Notes: generated from the letters alone by a model not told the origin. Shown: positions 1 through 8,524, counted from the first letter of the stretch. The stretch: DNA of 36,347 nt from Bacteriovorax stolpii (GCA_945860895.1 CAMASK010000023.1:1-36347); one strand, 5' to 3'. Program-made: numbers and translations.

Positions 1-416
1 GAAATAAGTTTTAAGTTTAGCAGGGGAATACCTCCCCCGATAATGGGTTTATTTGGCTTAAAAATGTAAGGAAATTTATTAAGCATAGAATCATGCGTGT
101 GCTTGTCAGCATAAATTAAAATCGGATCAGGTCTCAGCAATGAAAAAGGTCTAAGCTCATCCATACCATGTGTATGATCAGCATGATCGTGAGTAAGTAT
201 AACGGCATCAATTGAATTAGTTTGAGTGCGAAGTAACTGAGCGCGAAGATCAGGTGATGTATCAATTAAAATATTTTTTTTCTTAGCAGTTTCCAGCAAG
301 ATAGAAGTTCGTAAACGTTTATTCCTGGGATCGTTTGATTGGCAAACCCTGCACTTACAACCTAAAATAGGTACACCTGTACTTGTACCTGAACCTAATA
401 TCGTGATCTTGTTCAT
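1..416 (-). CDS. MBL-fold metallo-hydrolase, PhnP-like (partial, C-terminus off the left edge)
   Basis: The visible 138 residues are the N-terminal part of a metallo-beta-lactamase-fold phosphodiesterase-type hydrolase. The protein opens with ILGSGTSTGVP, followed by a Cys cluster (C20, C22, C25) typical of the PhnP/lipoate-associated branch, then LIDTSPDLR. The metal-binding signature is THDHADHTHGMDEL, near residues 80-93. In this family the His/Asp residues bind two divalent metals and cleave cyclic or linear phosphodiesters; the substrate here cannot be told. The chosen start is the ATG whose complement is at 414-416. No clear ribosome-binding site precedes it, and the divergent peptidase gene starts only 16 bases away, so the promoters of the two genes must overlap the coding sequences. 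Family assignment is firm; function is not. Confidence 0.87.
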   Translation of the reverse strand, partial: MNKITILGSGTSTGVPILGCKCRVCQSNDPRNKRLRTSILLETAKKKNILIDTSPDLRAQLLRTQTNSIDAVILTHDHADHTHGMDELRPFSLLRPDPILIYADKHTHDSMLNKFPYIFKPNKPIIGGGIPLLNLKLI

Positions 417-432
417 CAATGAGGATGTTACT

Positions 433-1779
433 ATGAAATTCTGGTTTGTGCTATTCGCTCTGCTCATGGGCTGTTCTTCAGTGAAGGAAAAGAAAACCCT
501 CTCTGACAATATCAACATTGATGTGAAAGAAATTAAGCTGAAAAACGGTCTGACTGCTTTGCTTGTTCATAATCCAAAACTTCCCATTTTTTCTGTTCAG
601 CTTTTTTATAAAGTTGGTGGCAAAAATGAAGTTCCTGGAATAACTGGTGCTAGTCACTTTTTAGAACATATGATGTTCAAGGGAGCGAAAAAATTTGGCA
701 AGAATACCATGGACTTCATTATTGAAGGAAGTGGCGGATCTACCAATGCTTATACCACGAATGATCAAACGGTTTATTATGAAAATCTTCCGACTGTAGA
801 GCTTGAGCGTATTTTAGATATCGAATCTGACCGCATGGAAAATCTTTTGTTAGACACAGATGATTTCAATAAAGAGCGCCAAGTCGTTTTGGAAGAGCGT
901 AAGATGCGTTACGAAAATTCTCCTAAAGGTCAACTTTACCTGGAGATGATGCAAACTCTTTATAAAGGAACTCCTTATGGCCGCTCTGTTATAGGAGATA
1001 TACCTGATCTGAAATCAGTTAGTCGTGAACAAATTTTTAATTACTTCAAACGTTTCTACGCTCCAAATAATGCCACTTTGGTTTTAGTTGGTGACGTTGA
1101 ACTTTCGAAAGCTGAACAGGTTATCAAAGATAAATTTGGTCGTATTCCTTCTTCGCCTTCTGTTGAAGAGGCCCATAAAGAACTTAAAGAAGCGGACTTC
1201 GTTCCTAAATGGACAACGGATCAGGTTATTGCCCGTAAAGGCGAATCGCCGAATCCAATGTTCATGATGGCATTTCCAACTTATAAAGCGGGTCATCCTA
1301 AAGGCTACGCCCTCGATGTTCTTTCCTCAATCATTGGTTCTGGCAAGTCTGCATCATTAATTAACCAGTACATTCTAATCAACAAGCCTGTGGCCACTTC
1401 TATGTACGCTGCCCACCAATCCCTCGAGAAATCAGGTTTCTTTTTTGTTGGTGGAGAGCTAGTCAGAGGAGTGAAGCTCAATGCATTTCGAAATGATTTA
1501 TTGAAGAACATGAAAAACTACTGCTCTACTGAAGTCACTGCAAGAAATATTCAGAAAATTAAAAACAACTATCTTTCTGATCTCTATAGCGGTCTTGATA
1601 CCAATGCCGGACTAGCTTCATATCTAGGTGAAAGACAACTAGTGTTTGGAGACTGGAGTTTCTATAAAACAGAACTTGATATGTATGAAAAAGTGACAGT
1701 GGATGATGTAAAAGCTGCTTGTCATGAAGTTTTTATGAAGCCAAGTGTTTTTGTATCTGTATGGAATATGCATAAGTAG
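433..1779 (+). CDS. M16 family zinc peptidase, catalytic subunit, predicted lipoprotein
   Basis: This 448-residue protein is an M16B (mitochondrial processing peptidase-like) metalloprotease. The inverted zinc motif HFLEH is at about residues 75-79 and the third ligand lies in LEERKM near residue 155, at the usual distance. The N-terminus MKFWFVLFALLMGC reads as a lipoprotein signal with the modified Cys at residue 14, so it is probably membrane-anchored and faces the periplasm. I chose ATG 433 rather than the in-frame alternative start at 403, because GAGG at 421-424 sits 8 bases before it and the signal peptide starts there. The next gene begins 8 bases after the stop and encodes a non-catalytic M16 partner, so the two probably form a heterodimer. 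Substrate is unknown; periplasmic peptide degradation is a guess from the family. Confidence 0.93.
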   Translation: MKFWFVLFALLMGCSSVKEKKTLSDNINIDVKEIKLKNGLTALLVHNPKLPIFSVQLFYKVGGKNEVPGITGASHFLEHMMFKGAKKFGKNTMDFIIEGSGGSTNAYTTNDQTVYYENLPTVELERILDIESDRMENLLLDTDDFNKERQVVLEERKMRYENSPKGQLYLEMMQTLYKGTPYGRSVIGDIPDLKSVSREQIFNYFKRFYAPNNATLVLVGDVELSKAEQVIKDKFGRIPSSPSVEEAHKELKEADFVPKWTTDQVIARKGESPNPMFMMAFPTYKAGHPKGYALDVLSSIIGSGKSASLINQYILINKPVATSMYAAHQSLEKSGFFFVGGELVRGVKLNAFRNDLLKNMKNYCSTEVTARNIQKIKNNYLSDLYSGLDTNAGLASYLGERQLVFGDWSFYKTELDMYEKVTVDDVKAACHEVFMKPSVFVSVWNMHK

Positions 1780-1787
1780 GAATGAAT

Positions 1788-3143
1788 ATGAAAAATAAAG
1801 TATTAATTGTTTTAATGATGTTAACTCTTTCGGCATTAGTTCGTGCTGAAGGCTTTCTGGATTCTGTCTCCAGAATGAAATGGGGCGAACTCGATGTGGT
1901 ATGGATAGAGGATGATAAATTTCCCCGTTTTACTGCTGCAATCTATTTTCAGGATGGGGCACTTAATGATTCATTCTCCGGATTAACTCAGGGAACTTTT
2001 GAACAGATCACCTCCGGGACATCAACCCAAACCCAAAGAGAAATAGCAGAATTCTTTGATTTCTATGGGGCCAGCATTAAAAGCAATGTGACTCATGAAT
2101 ACAGTGTATTCAGTCTGCAAGGACTTACTAAAGATATTGACCCATTAATGAATAAAGTTTGTAGTCTTTTTACAGATGCCCAGTATCCATCAAATGAACT
2201 TAATTCTTATATTAGCCGTTCAAAAAGCCGGCTTAAAAATCTTGTGACTTCTCATTCTTCACTTGCTGATCGTATTTATCGTCAACTTTCTTTATCGCAA
2301 ACTCCCTATACTGTTCCAGTAGAGGGAACACTTTCTTCTTTTGATAAATTAAAAACACAAAACTTGAAAGATCGTTTGAGTGAACTGAATAAAGTAAAAA
2401 AAGTTCTTTATCTGACAGGTCCAGCCGAAGTAAAAAACCTTAAAGAAATTATCAGCAAAAAATGTAACTGGTCTTCAGAAAATGGTCTTAAAAAACTGAG
2501 CTTGAATAAACCAGCTGCCCAATCTTCTATTTATCTCATCCCTGTTCCTGGTGCGAATCAAGCACAAATTAGAATTGGCCGATATGTTACGACTGATGAG
2601 GTTCAGGGTAAGTATGATAATTTTAATTTCTTAGCGGGCTTTTTAGGCGGCGGATTTACATCTAAACTGGTTCAGGAATTAAGAGTTAAACGTGGATTAA
2701 CTTATTCTGCAAGTGCCTACGTTTCAATGCAGAGAGATTATGGCCGTGCTGGAATCATGACTTTTTCAAAAAATGAATCAGCTTCTGAGGCGATTACAAT
2801 TATTCGGGATGTTTTCAATGAAGTTTCGGTTGGTAAATTCAGTCAGGAAGAATTCAAACACCAACAAGGCCATCAGATTGGAGGCTTCTTATTTGGGTTT
2901 GAACAGACTGAAGCCTTCCTGAATCAGATCATGTTGTACGATCATCAGGAACGTAAATTAGAAGAGCTGGCGAATTACCCTGAACATATTCGTTCGTTAA
3001 CTCAGGAGGCTCTCAAGCAAGCAAATCTTGAAGCATTTCCCTGGGAACTCTTAACGATTGTTGTGGTAGGGGATAAGAGCCTGGAGAAAAGTTTATCTCA
3101 AATTAGACCTGTGAAAATTTTGGACTATAGAGATTTTCTTTAA
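1788..3143 (+). CDS. M16 family peptidase-like protein, non-catalytic partner subunit
   Basis: A 451-residue M16-like protein with an N-terminal signal peptide (MKNKVLIVLMMLTLSALVRA) and no HxxEH zinc motif. It keeps the C-terminal half typical of the non-catalytic subunit: GGGFTSKLVQELRVKRGLTYSA, in which the Arg and Tyr of the 'R/Y pair' help place substrate in the partner's active site (family knowledge). Start 1788 is preferred over ATG 1782 because AGGA at 1778-1781 gives a normal 6-base spacing only for 1788. It follows the catalytic M16 gene directly and ends next to the convergent bactofilin gene, their stop codons abutting. The pair resembles two-gene M16B systems known in other bacteria. 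Confident in family and pairing, not in substrate. Confidence 0.92.
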   Translation: MKNKVLIVLMMLTLSALVRAEGFLDSVSRMKWGELDVVWIEDDKFPRFTAAIYFQDGALNDSFSGLTQGTFEQITSGTSTQTQREIAEFFDFYGASIKSNVTHEYSVFSLQGLTKDIDPLMNKVCSLFTDAQYPSNELNSYISRSKSRLKNLVTSHSSLADRIYRQLSLSQTPYTVPVEGTLSSFDKLKTQNLKDRLSELNKVKKVLYLTGPAEVKNLKEIISKKCNWSSENGLKKLSLNKPAAQSSIYLIPVPGANQAQIRIGRYVTTDEVQGKYDNFNFLAGFLGGGFTSKLVQELRVKRGLTYSASAYVSMQRDYGRAGIMTFSKNESASEAITIIRDVFNEVSVGKFSQEEFKHQQGHQIGGFLFGFEQTEAFLNQIMLYDHQERKLEELANYPEHIRSLTQEALKQANLEAFPWELLTIVVVGDKSLEKSLSQIRPVKILDYRDFL

Positions 3144-3494
3144 TTAATTTTCCTGGGAGTCAGCGGTCATTTCAACGATGGCCCCAGGATAAATAACCAG
3201 TCTGGCAGATTTAATAGTCCCTACCACATTGGCACTTGAACGAACCGAAACTAATCCACTACATTCAATTTCACCTTCTACTTGACCGAAAATTTCGAGA
3301 TCAATCGCTTTAATTTTACCTTTAATAAAACTTCCCCGCTCCAGTATGAGCTTTCCATGATCTCTTACTTCAATACTACCTTCAACAGAAGAAGTTATAA
3401 TGGCATCTCCACTTAGAATAAGATCCCCTATCACTTGAGATTTTACACCAAGGATATTGTAATGAAACTTACGGAAATCCTGATCGTCAATCAT
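3144..3494 (-). CDS. bactofilin (polymer-forming cytoskeletal protein)
   Basis: This 116-residue protein is almost entirely a bactofilin domain: a regular series of short beta-strand turns of the form 'G.I..S..V.I...G.I.G.I.A..LEI.GQVEGEIECSGLVSV', the right-handed beta-helix repeat of the CcmA/BacA family. Bactofilins polymerise without nucleotide at the membrane and commonly localise cell-wall enzymes that set cell curvature or stalks. The short tails fit the family. It is the last gene of a three-gene minus-strand unit; its ATG overlaps the stop of the upstream membrane protein by 4 bases, which indicates translational coupling. With the upstream L,D-transpeptidase-fold enzyme this suggests a role in localised peptidoglycan editing (inference). 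Confidence 0.93.
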   Translation of the reverse strand: MIDDQDFRKFHYNILGVKSQVIGDLILSGDAIITSSVEGSIEVRDHGKLILERGSFIKGKIKAIDLEIFGQVEGEIECSGLVSVRSSANVVGTIKSARLVIYPGAIVEMTADSQEN

Positions 3495-4243
3495 GATTTG
3501 TCTCCTGTCTTAAAGCTTTCTGTCTCTTTAATCAGGAGTAGATCCCCTTCACGCGTAAAGACATAAATAAGAAATTTAATTGATTCGCCAACTGCTCTTT
3601 GTACAAACTCAGCATTAGTTGGACGAAGTCTTGAAACTGAGAACGGTTCTCCCATAGAAAACTTAATCCCGTCATCCAGTGCCATGTTTGCCTCTGAAGG
3701 ATAGGCCATCAGCCCCATTTCAGAAATCATAAAAACCAAAACATGACCTGTGACTTTTGTTTCAGGAACCGTACTTATGATCACAAATTTAAAAGTCGTT
3801 TTATTTTTATTCTGAATTAACTCAAATTGATCGACAGAAATGCGGTTTGCACTCATTAGGTTTTGCATTCCATAGGGACGCTTAATAGCTGATAGGAAAG
3901 CCTCATCTTGGGTTCCACCCGCTGAGGGAGCTTCTTGAGAAGATAATTTATTTTGAAGAGCCACATTACTTTCATTGAGTGTTTTTATTTCTGACTGAAG
4001 AGAGAGAACTTTAGCTTCCTCATCTGTCATTACCTCAGGCAATGAAGGAGAGGGTGCATCTTTTACTTTGCTTCCAAAAGTGATCATTAAGAGCGTAATT
4101 GCAATTGCTCCTAAACAGACCGGCACTACGATAAAAATAGTCCGGATGAATTTTTTAGAAAATCTCAAATATTTTGGCGGCAGAGGAGAATCATAGATAA
4201 CAATTGAAACTTCGCTGCTGGTTTGTTGAATCGATTCTTTCAT
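3491..4243 (-). CDS. single-pass inner-membrane coiled-coil protein, bactofilin partner candidate
   Basis: A 250-residue bitopic protein. Residues 1-32 are cytoplasmic and end in a basic stretch (KYLRFSKKFIR). Residues about 33-56 form one strong transmembrane helix. Residues about 74-104 look like a short coiled coil (LQSEIKTLNESNVALQNKL). The C-terminal ~135 residues form a probable periplasmic beta-rich domain. The layout (TM, coiled coil, and a domain containing FKFVIIS...KVTGHVLVF) is reminiscent of the DUF6776-type proteins that I recall beside bactofilins in other proteobacteria, but I cannot confirm that. Its start is 2 bases after the stop of the L,D-transpeptidase gene, and its end overlaps bactofilin by 4 bases. 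A role linking the cytoplasmic bactofilin to the periplasmic enzyme is inferred from position and topology only. Confidence 0.85.
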   Translation of the reverse strand: MKESIQQTSSEVSIVIYDSPLPPKYLRFSKKFIRTIFIVVPVCLGAIAITLLMITFGSKVKDAPSPSLPEVMTDEEAKVLSLQSEIKTLNESNVALQNKLSSQEAPSAGGTQDEAFLSAIKRPYGMQNLMSANRISVDQFELIQNKNKTTFKFVIISTVPETKVTGHVLVFMISEMGLMAYPSEANMALDDGIKFSMGEPFSVSRLRPTNAEFVQRAVGESIKFLIYVFTREGDLLLIKETESFKTGDKS

Positions 4244-4245
4244 TT

Positions 4246-5220
4246 TTATTCTTTAAAAAATCGCTTAGAGGGTGTGAAGGCAAGATTAGCATGCTCTGCT
4301 TTACTCCACAATTCACCTACAATCTTCCAGTCATAATTAGCATCTTTTTTTAGATAAAGAGTTTTCTTACCAATATCGTTGATAACTGAAGAACGATAAT
4401 CCTGTTGCAGATGGACCACAGCATATTGTTCATTTGACAAGATCGAGATGAAGTCTAATTTTATACTTGGTGCATCCGGTCGTGAGAATATGGTTTTTTT
4501 GTAAGCTTTATACGCATGGTAATTACCTTTAGTGTGGTCATAAAAATTGAGAGGATCATAGGCAGAGATATAGCGTTCAAAATCTTTTGACTGCCAAGCC
4601 TTGGCCCATGCCGAAACAACTTCATTTAAATCTTTGCGATTATTTTCCCAGGTTTCTTTTGAAAGAAAGAAAATATCCTGAACCACAATGATGGGAGTTT
4701 TTTCAAGTTCAATGTATTGCGAAATATCTCTAAGGTCGGCATTTTGTAAAACTACGCAGCCTTTGGAGTCAAGGCCTTTATAAATTCTGTTATCATCATC
4801 AGTTGAGTGAAGCCAAATGCCTCCACCAGTTTTTCCAGAACGGGTATCAATGAAATTAGGGTAGTTCATCGGAAAGGCTCCACTACCATAAATTTCTCCA
4901 TAATTTCCATGACGCTTCAGGAGTTCTTCTTTTGAAAGAAACTCATACATGGAATAAATTCCTTCAGGAGTTTTATGATCCCCATTGATAAATTTGTCGC
5001 CTTTGAATTTTCCCGTTGCAGTGTTGTATGTCTTGACCAGACGAGGATTACTATCAGAGTTTTCGTAGAGGTGAACTTTATGCGTAGCTTTTTCCACCAG
5101 GATCACATGATGAGCAAACTTTTCGTCCATCATCAAAATATTTGATGGAAAAAAATCCTGAGCAAACACTTGTCCGACTAAAATAATCATCCACCAAGCA
5201 AGCATAATACCTTTTTTCAC
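4246..5220 (-). CDS. L,D-transpeptidase-fold (YkuD) enzyme with C-terminal NTF2-like domain; Csd6/Bd1075-type
   Basis: A 324-residue exported enzyme: signal peptide about 1-20 (cleavage after GQVFA), YkuD domain about 37-180, NTF2-like domain about 197-315. The catalytic motif is present, with H138 in IWLHST and S152-K-G-C155 in DSKGCVVL; C155 is the nucleophile. Enzymes with this two-domain layout include Helicobacter Csd6 and Bdellovibrio Bd1075, which act as L,D-carboxypeptidases that trim tetrapeptides and control cell curvature. Carboxypeptidase versus transpeptidase activity cannot be decided from sequence. The start is a GTG with GGGAGG four bases upstream; no better ATG precedes the signal peptide. 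It leads a tight unit with the membrane protein and bactofilin. Confidence 0.92.
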   Translation of the reverse strand: MKKGIMLAWWMIILVGQVFAQDFFPSNILMMDEKFAHHVILVEKATHKVHLYENSDSNPRLVKTYNTATGKFKGDKFINGDHKTPEGIYSMYEFLSKEELLKRHGNYGEIYGSGAFPMNYPNFIDTRSGKTGGGIWLHSTDDDNRIYKGLDSKGCVVLQNADLRDISQYIELEKTPIIVVQDIFFLSKETWENNRKDLNEVVSAWAKAWQSKDFERYISAYDPLNFYDHTKGNYHAYKAYKKTIFSRPDAPSIKLDFISILSNEQYAVVHLQQDYRSSVINDIGKKTLYLKKDANYDWKIVGELWSKAEHANLAFTPSKRFFKE

Positions 5221-5362
5221 AACGCCTCCCTCTCACAGTCTTCTAGATTGTATTATGCCGCAGAGAATGAAGCAAGATAGCTTTACGGATTCTCTTCAAG
5301 CAATCTTTGCCGAAGTGCCACAGCAATTGTTCCTAAGTTATCATTATCAATAAGGAACTTTA
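5221..5362. promoter_or_regulatory. divergent promoter region between shape module and AglZ-like gene
   Basis: This 142-base gap must hold promoters for the minus-strand L,D-transpeptidase unit and the plus-strand pseudo-receiver unit. On the minus strand the string CGGCATAATA (complement of 5253-5262 region) resembles the string CGGCATAATA upstream of pal (about 34950-34960) and could be a -10 region in both. On the plus strand AAGGA at about 5351-5355 is the ribosome-binding site for the gene at 5363. No convincing -35 box could be matched for either direction. Confidence 0.4.
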
Positions 5363-7177
5363 ATGGCTTACTACATTATTAGCTTTGAATCTGAGATCAT
5401 GATTGAATTTCAGCGAAAGATATCTTTCCTGAATGGTGCTGCATGGATCAAAGAAATAAATGATCTTGCGCCGATCAAAACAACTTCCGCTGTTGCGGCT
5501 CCCTATTTCTTTATCCATTTAACAAAAAAGCACGCTGAGCGAATTGATGAATTCGTCCTGGTTATTCGAGATACTTTCATCACTGCAAAAATAGTATATG
5601 TGACTGAAGAAAAAATGCAGGATATGAAAAACCATCAATCCACTCCCGTTGGGGGTGATGCCTATGTGAATATGCAGATCGAACCTTCCAATTTAAGTGC
5701 CTTGCTCGAAGGTTTAATGCAGCTGGAATTGAATCAGTATGGAAGTTCCGCCCAAAACGAATTAAGCGAATTAGGAGAATCTTATATGAGTGATAAAGAC
5801 CATGAACTTTCAATGGATAACCTCGGAGAATTAGAGGTAAATACTGATGCTCCAGCAGAAATTCTAATCGATGATGGTGGAATGGAATTATCCATCGACG
5901 ATGATATGGGATTGGATCTTTCAGGAGCTAATGATTTAGCTGGGAATCAAATCTTAGAAGAGAGCGGGGAGCTGGATCTCCATGAAAGTTTTTCTCTTGA
6001 TGGTGTTAATGCTGAAGCAGATTTAGGCGGCGATATTGACGAAAGTGATGTGACTTTAAGTCTAGATGCTCCGAATGAGGGAGTCCCTGATCTTGACTTT
6101 AGTGTTTACTCAAATGATGGCCAAGACGATGTTAGTCTGGACCTTAGTAGTGGCGATAGTGATGGCTTGAATTTATCTGATCTTTCAGACGAGGCTTTCT
6201 CCCTTGATTTAAGTGAAGATAGTGAGTCTCCAAGTGTTGATCTGTCTGATGAAGCATTGGAGAAATTAAAAGAAATTGATGCCATTATGGTTCATGATGC
6301 TTCTCAGGTAAGTATTAAAACGGATGAATCAGCATCTTTGGAACTTGATCCGGTCGAAAGCAATGTTGAAACTTCACTGGTTTCTGATGACCTAGATCTG
6401 GGAAGCATCAGCTTTAGTTCTGATGACGAAGAAAAGATAGAAAGGCCCAACAATGCTGCTGCTAGGATTAAAGAAGAGAGAGCGAAGAAAAAAAATAAAG
6501 AAGCTGCCAAAGAATCCTATGACGGAGAAATTGGGAGGGAGCTTAAAGAAATTTCCGGCGCCTATTCTGGTGAGATGGAGCGCATGCAGGCGACTATTTC
6601 TAACCTGAGATCAGACAGAGAAGAGCTTTTGTCAAAAATCCAAAAACAAGATGATGACAAAGTTCTTCAAAATCGACAAATTCTAACGATGCGAGCAGAA
6701 TTGGATGAAAAGAAAATTGAACTCTCAATCATACGAAAAAAATTAAATGATGAGATCTCCGAATTAAGAGACCGCCTTAAGCTTCATGATGAGCGAAAGA
6801 TGATTCTCGAAGAGAAAAACAAAATCTTAATGATAGAACTTGATAAAGCAGCTCAGAAAAATAAAATCGACGTAAAAAAAGTTCAAATGAGGGAAAGAGA
6901 ATTAGAACAAAAATTAGAACTCTTAAAATCAGACTCAGAATCTCAAGTCCGACACAGAGATTTGAAGATCCTCGAACTTAAGCGTAAACTCGATGCAATG
7001 GAGTTTGATGTTGAGTCTATTTCAATGCAAGAGAAACGCTCAGTAGAAAGTCGTTTTGAACTTGAAGATAAACTTGATAAGGCGATCAAGACATTGCGGA
7101 GTGCGATTACCGTTTTAGAGGATGAAAGTGACAAATCTGGCGCTCTTGATGCCCTTAAAAAAAATATTGATATGTAA
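5363..7177 (+). CDS. AglZ/FrzS-like protein: pseudo-receiver domain, acidic linker, long coiled coil
   Basis: A 604-residue cytoplasmic protein in three parts. Residues 1-125 fit a receiver fold (beta strands YYIISF, YFFIHLT, AKIVYVT, AYVNMQI) but lack the phospho-acceptor Asp and conserved Lys, so it is a pseudo-receiver. Residues about 135-345 are an acidic, Ser/Leu/Asp-rich linker with many short repeats (LDLS, SLDLS, VDLSDE). After a basic patch (about 352-372) residues about 378-590 form a long coiled coil. Myxococcus AglZ and FrzS, which organise gliding and pilus polarity, share the pseudo-receiver+coiled-coil plan (known); orthology is not shown. The stop codon overlaps the start of the diguanylate cyclase by one base. 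A clear AAGGA precedes the start. Likely a scaffold or polarity factor. Confidence 0.82.
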   Translation: MAYYIISFESEIMIEFQRKISFLNGAAWIKEINDLAPIKTTSAVAAPYFFIHLTKKHAERIDEFVLVIRDTFITAKIVYVTEEKMQDMKNHQSTPVGGDAYVNMQIEPSNLSALLEGLMQLELNQYGSSAQNELSELGESYMSDKDHELSMDNLGELEVNTDAPAEILIDDGGMELSIDDDMGLDLSGANDLAGNQILEESGELDLHESFSLDGVNAEADLGGDIDESDVTLSLDAPNEGVPDLDFSVYSNDGQDDVSLDLSSGDSDGLNLSDLSDEAFSLDLSEDSESPSVDLSDEALEKLKEIDAIMVHDASQVSIKTDESASLELDPVESNVETSLVSDDLDLGSISFSSDDEEKIERPNNAAARIKEERAKKKNKEAAKESYDGEIGRELKEISGAYSGEMERMQATISNLRSDREELLSKIQKQDDDKVLQNRQILTMRAELDEKKIELSIIRKKLNDEISELRDRLKLHDERKMILEEKNKILMIELDKAAQKNKIDVKKVQMRERELEQKLELLKSDSESQVRHRDLKILELKRKLDAMEFDVESISMQEKRSVESRFELEDKLDKAIKTLRSAITVLEDESDKSGALDALKKNIDM

Positions 7178-8511
7178 TGATTAACAAAAAAGATCATTTA
7201 GCCATTCTGGCCATTGCCATTGATTCCTTCTCGATTGAAGTGATAAAAAAAGCTTTGAAAGAGAATGGTTTAAATTTTCGCATCAGTTTTTTGCATGATA
7301 TAGAAGAAATTGAGAGCTATAAAAAGACAGTCGATGCGGTTTTCTTTTTCTCAAATCGTCAGGGCCAGAAAACCCTTAAGTATATTAGAAAGATAAATCT
7401 AAAATTTCCTGGTGCAGCTATTATTCTCTTATCCACCCGTATTGATTATCAGGGTATTGTTGGCGGATTCAGAGCAGGGCTATTTGATTTCCTTCCCCTT
7501 CCCATTGATCAGAATGAGATTCGAACAATTATCTATCGACTACAACTCCATGAAGTGATTCAAAGTGGAGGCTGGAATCCAGAACGTGCAGTATTGCACC
7601 TCTTTTCCAAACCTGAAAATTTTTCAGCCATTGAAGAGATCTCTTCTAATTTAAAGCAATATTTAAATCTCTTTTTTAAGATTGAATCTGTGATTTCATA
7701 TTCAACTGAAAAAGAAATGCTGGATGATGTAAAAGAAACATTTAAATTAAACGAACAGCAATTAGAGCGCATAAATATTTTCTTGAAAGATCCATCAGGC
7801 ATTGTTTTCGGATTACGATTTAGCAATGAAACTTTTCATTTTTTAATTAAAAATGATGAAAGTAAATATTCATATTTTGTGGCGAAGAATAATTCGGATT
7901 TTTTAATTCATGATATTTTAAGTGACTATCTTTCGAATGTATTAAAAACGTCACTTTCCATACTTGCAGAATCAAAGCGTAGGGATGAAATCCGAAATTT
8001 ATCTTTAACCGATGAAGTCACAGGACTTTATAATCAAAGAAAATTGGTGGAAGACCTGGCGTTTTATATTTCACGCTATCCTCTGGATAAACAGGTGTTC
8101 AGCCTTTTGTTTATTGATATTGATTATTTTAAAAATGTGAATGACCAGTTCGGTCACGTGGTAGGAAGCCAACTCTTGATTGATATAGCCGTTATTCTAA
8201 AAACTCAGCTAAGATCAAATGATCTGGTTTACCGATATGGAGGAGATGAGTTCATCATTCTTCTTCCCCATGCCAATCTAGCGGAATCAAAAAAAATAGC
8301 GCTACGAATTTCAGATTCCATTAAAGATGCTGAATTTAGCATCGGAATTAATCACAAATATAAATTGTCTCTTTCTATTGGTATTGCAGAGTTTCCGAAT
8401 GATGCTGATAGCGCGAAATCTATTATCGAGTTTGCCGATAAGATGATGTACATGTCAAAGAAATCAGGTCGAGGAAAAGTCTTTCATGTCACTGAAGTTG
8501 TTTTGTCCTGA
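7177..8511 (+). CDS. GGDEF diguanylate cyclase with N-terminal pseudo-receiver
   Basis: A 444-residue diguanylate cyclase. The C-terminal domain (about 275-440) has an intact active site RYGGDEF (GGDEF at 355-359), a preceding DIDYFKNVND metal/substrate segment, and a product-inhibition I-site RSND at 346-349, exactly five residues before GGDEF. It should therefore make c-di-GMP from two GTP and be feedback-inhibited. Residues 6-125 have a receiver-like pattern, but the phospho-acceptor position in DAVFFFSN is not Asp and the usual Lys-Pro is LP (DFLPLPID), so it is probably not phosphorylated. The middle (about 135-265) may be GAF-like. Start ATG overlaps the preceding TAA by one base (TAATG), so expression is coupled to the AglZ-like scaffold. 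Confidence 0.93.
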   Translation: MINKKDHLAILAIAIDSFSIEVIKKALKENGLNFRISFLHDIEEIESYKKTVDAVFFFSNRQGQKTLKYIRKINLKFPGAAIILLSTRIDYQGIVGGFRAGLFDFLPLPIDQNEIRTIIYRLQLHEVIQSGGWNPERAVLHLFSKPENFSAIEEISSNLKQYLNLFFKIESVISYSTEKEMLDDVKETFKLNEQQLERINIFLKDPSGIVFGLRFSNETFHFLIKNDESKYSYFVAKNNSDFLIHDILSDYLSNVLKTSLSILAESKRRDEIRNLSLTDEVTGLYNQRKLVEDLAFYISRYPLDKQVFSLLFIDIDYFKNVNDQFGHVVGSQLLIDIAVILKTQLRSNDLVYRYGGDEFIILLPHANLAESKKIALRISDSIKDAEFSIGINHKYKLSLSIGIAEFPNDADSAKSIIEFADKMMYMSKKSGRGKVFHVTEVVLS

Positions 8512-8524
8512 AAAATTAAAAGAC

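Noticed and set aside
369-390. GGTAC...GTACC palindrome near the left edge
   Set aside because: It lies within codons for the conserved GSGTSTGVP motif of the MBL-fold hydrolase, so coding constraint explains it.
5311-5345. TGGCAC and TTGCT on the minus strand as a second sigma-54 promoter
   Set aside because: The GG-to-GC distance is 16 or 8 bases rather than 10.
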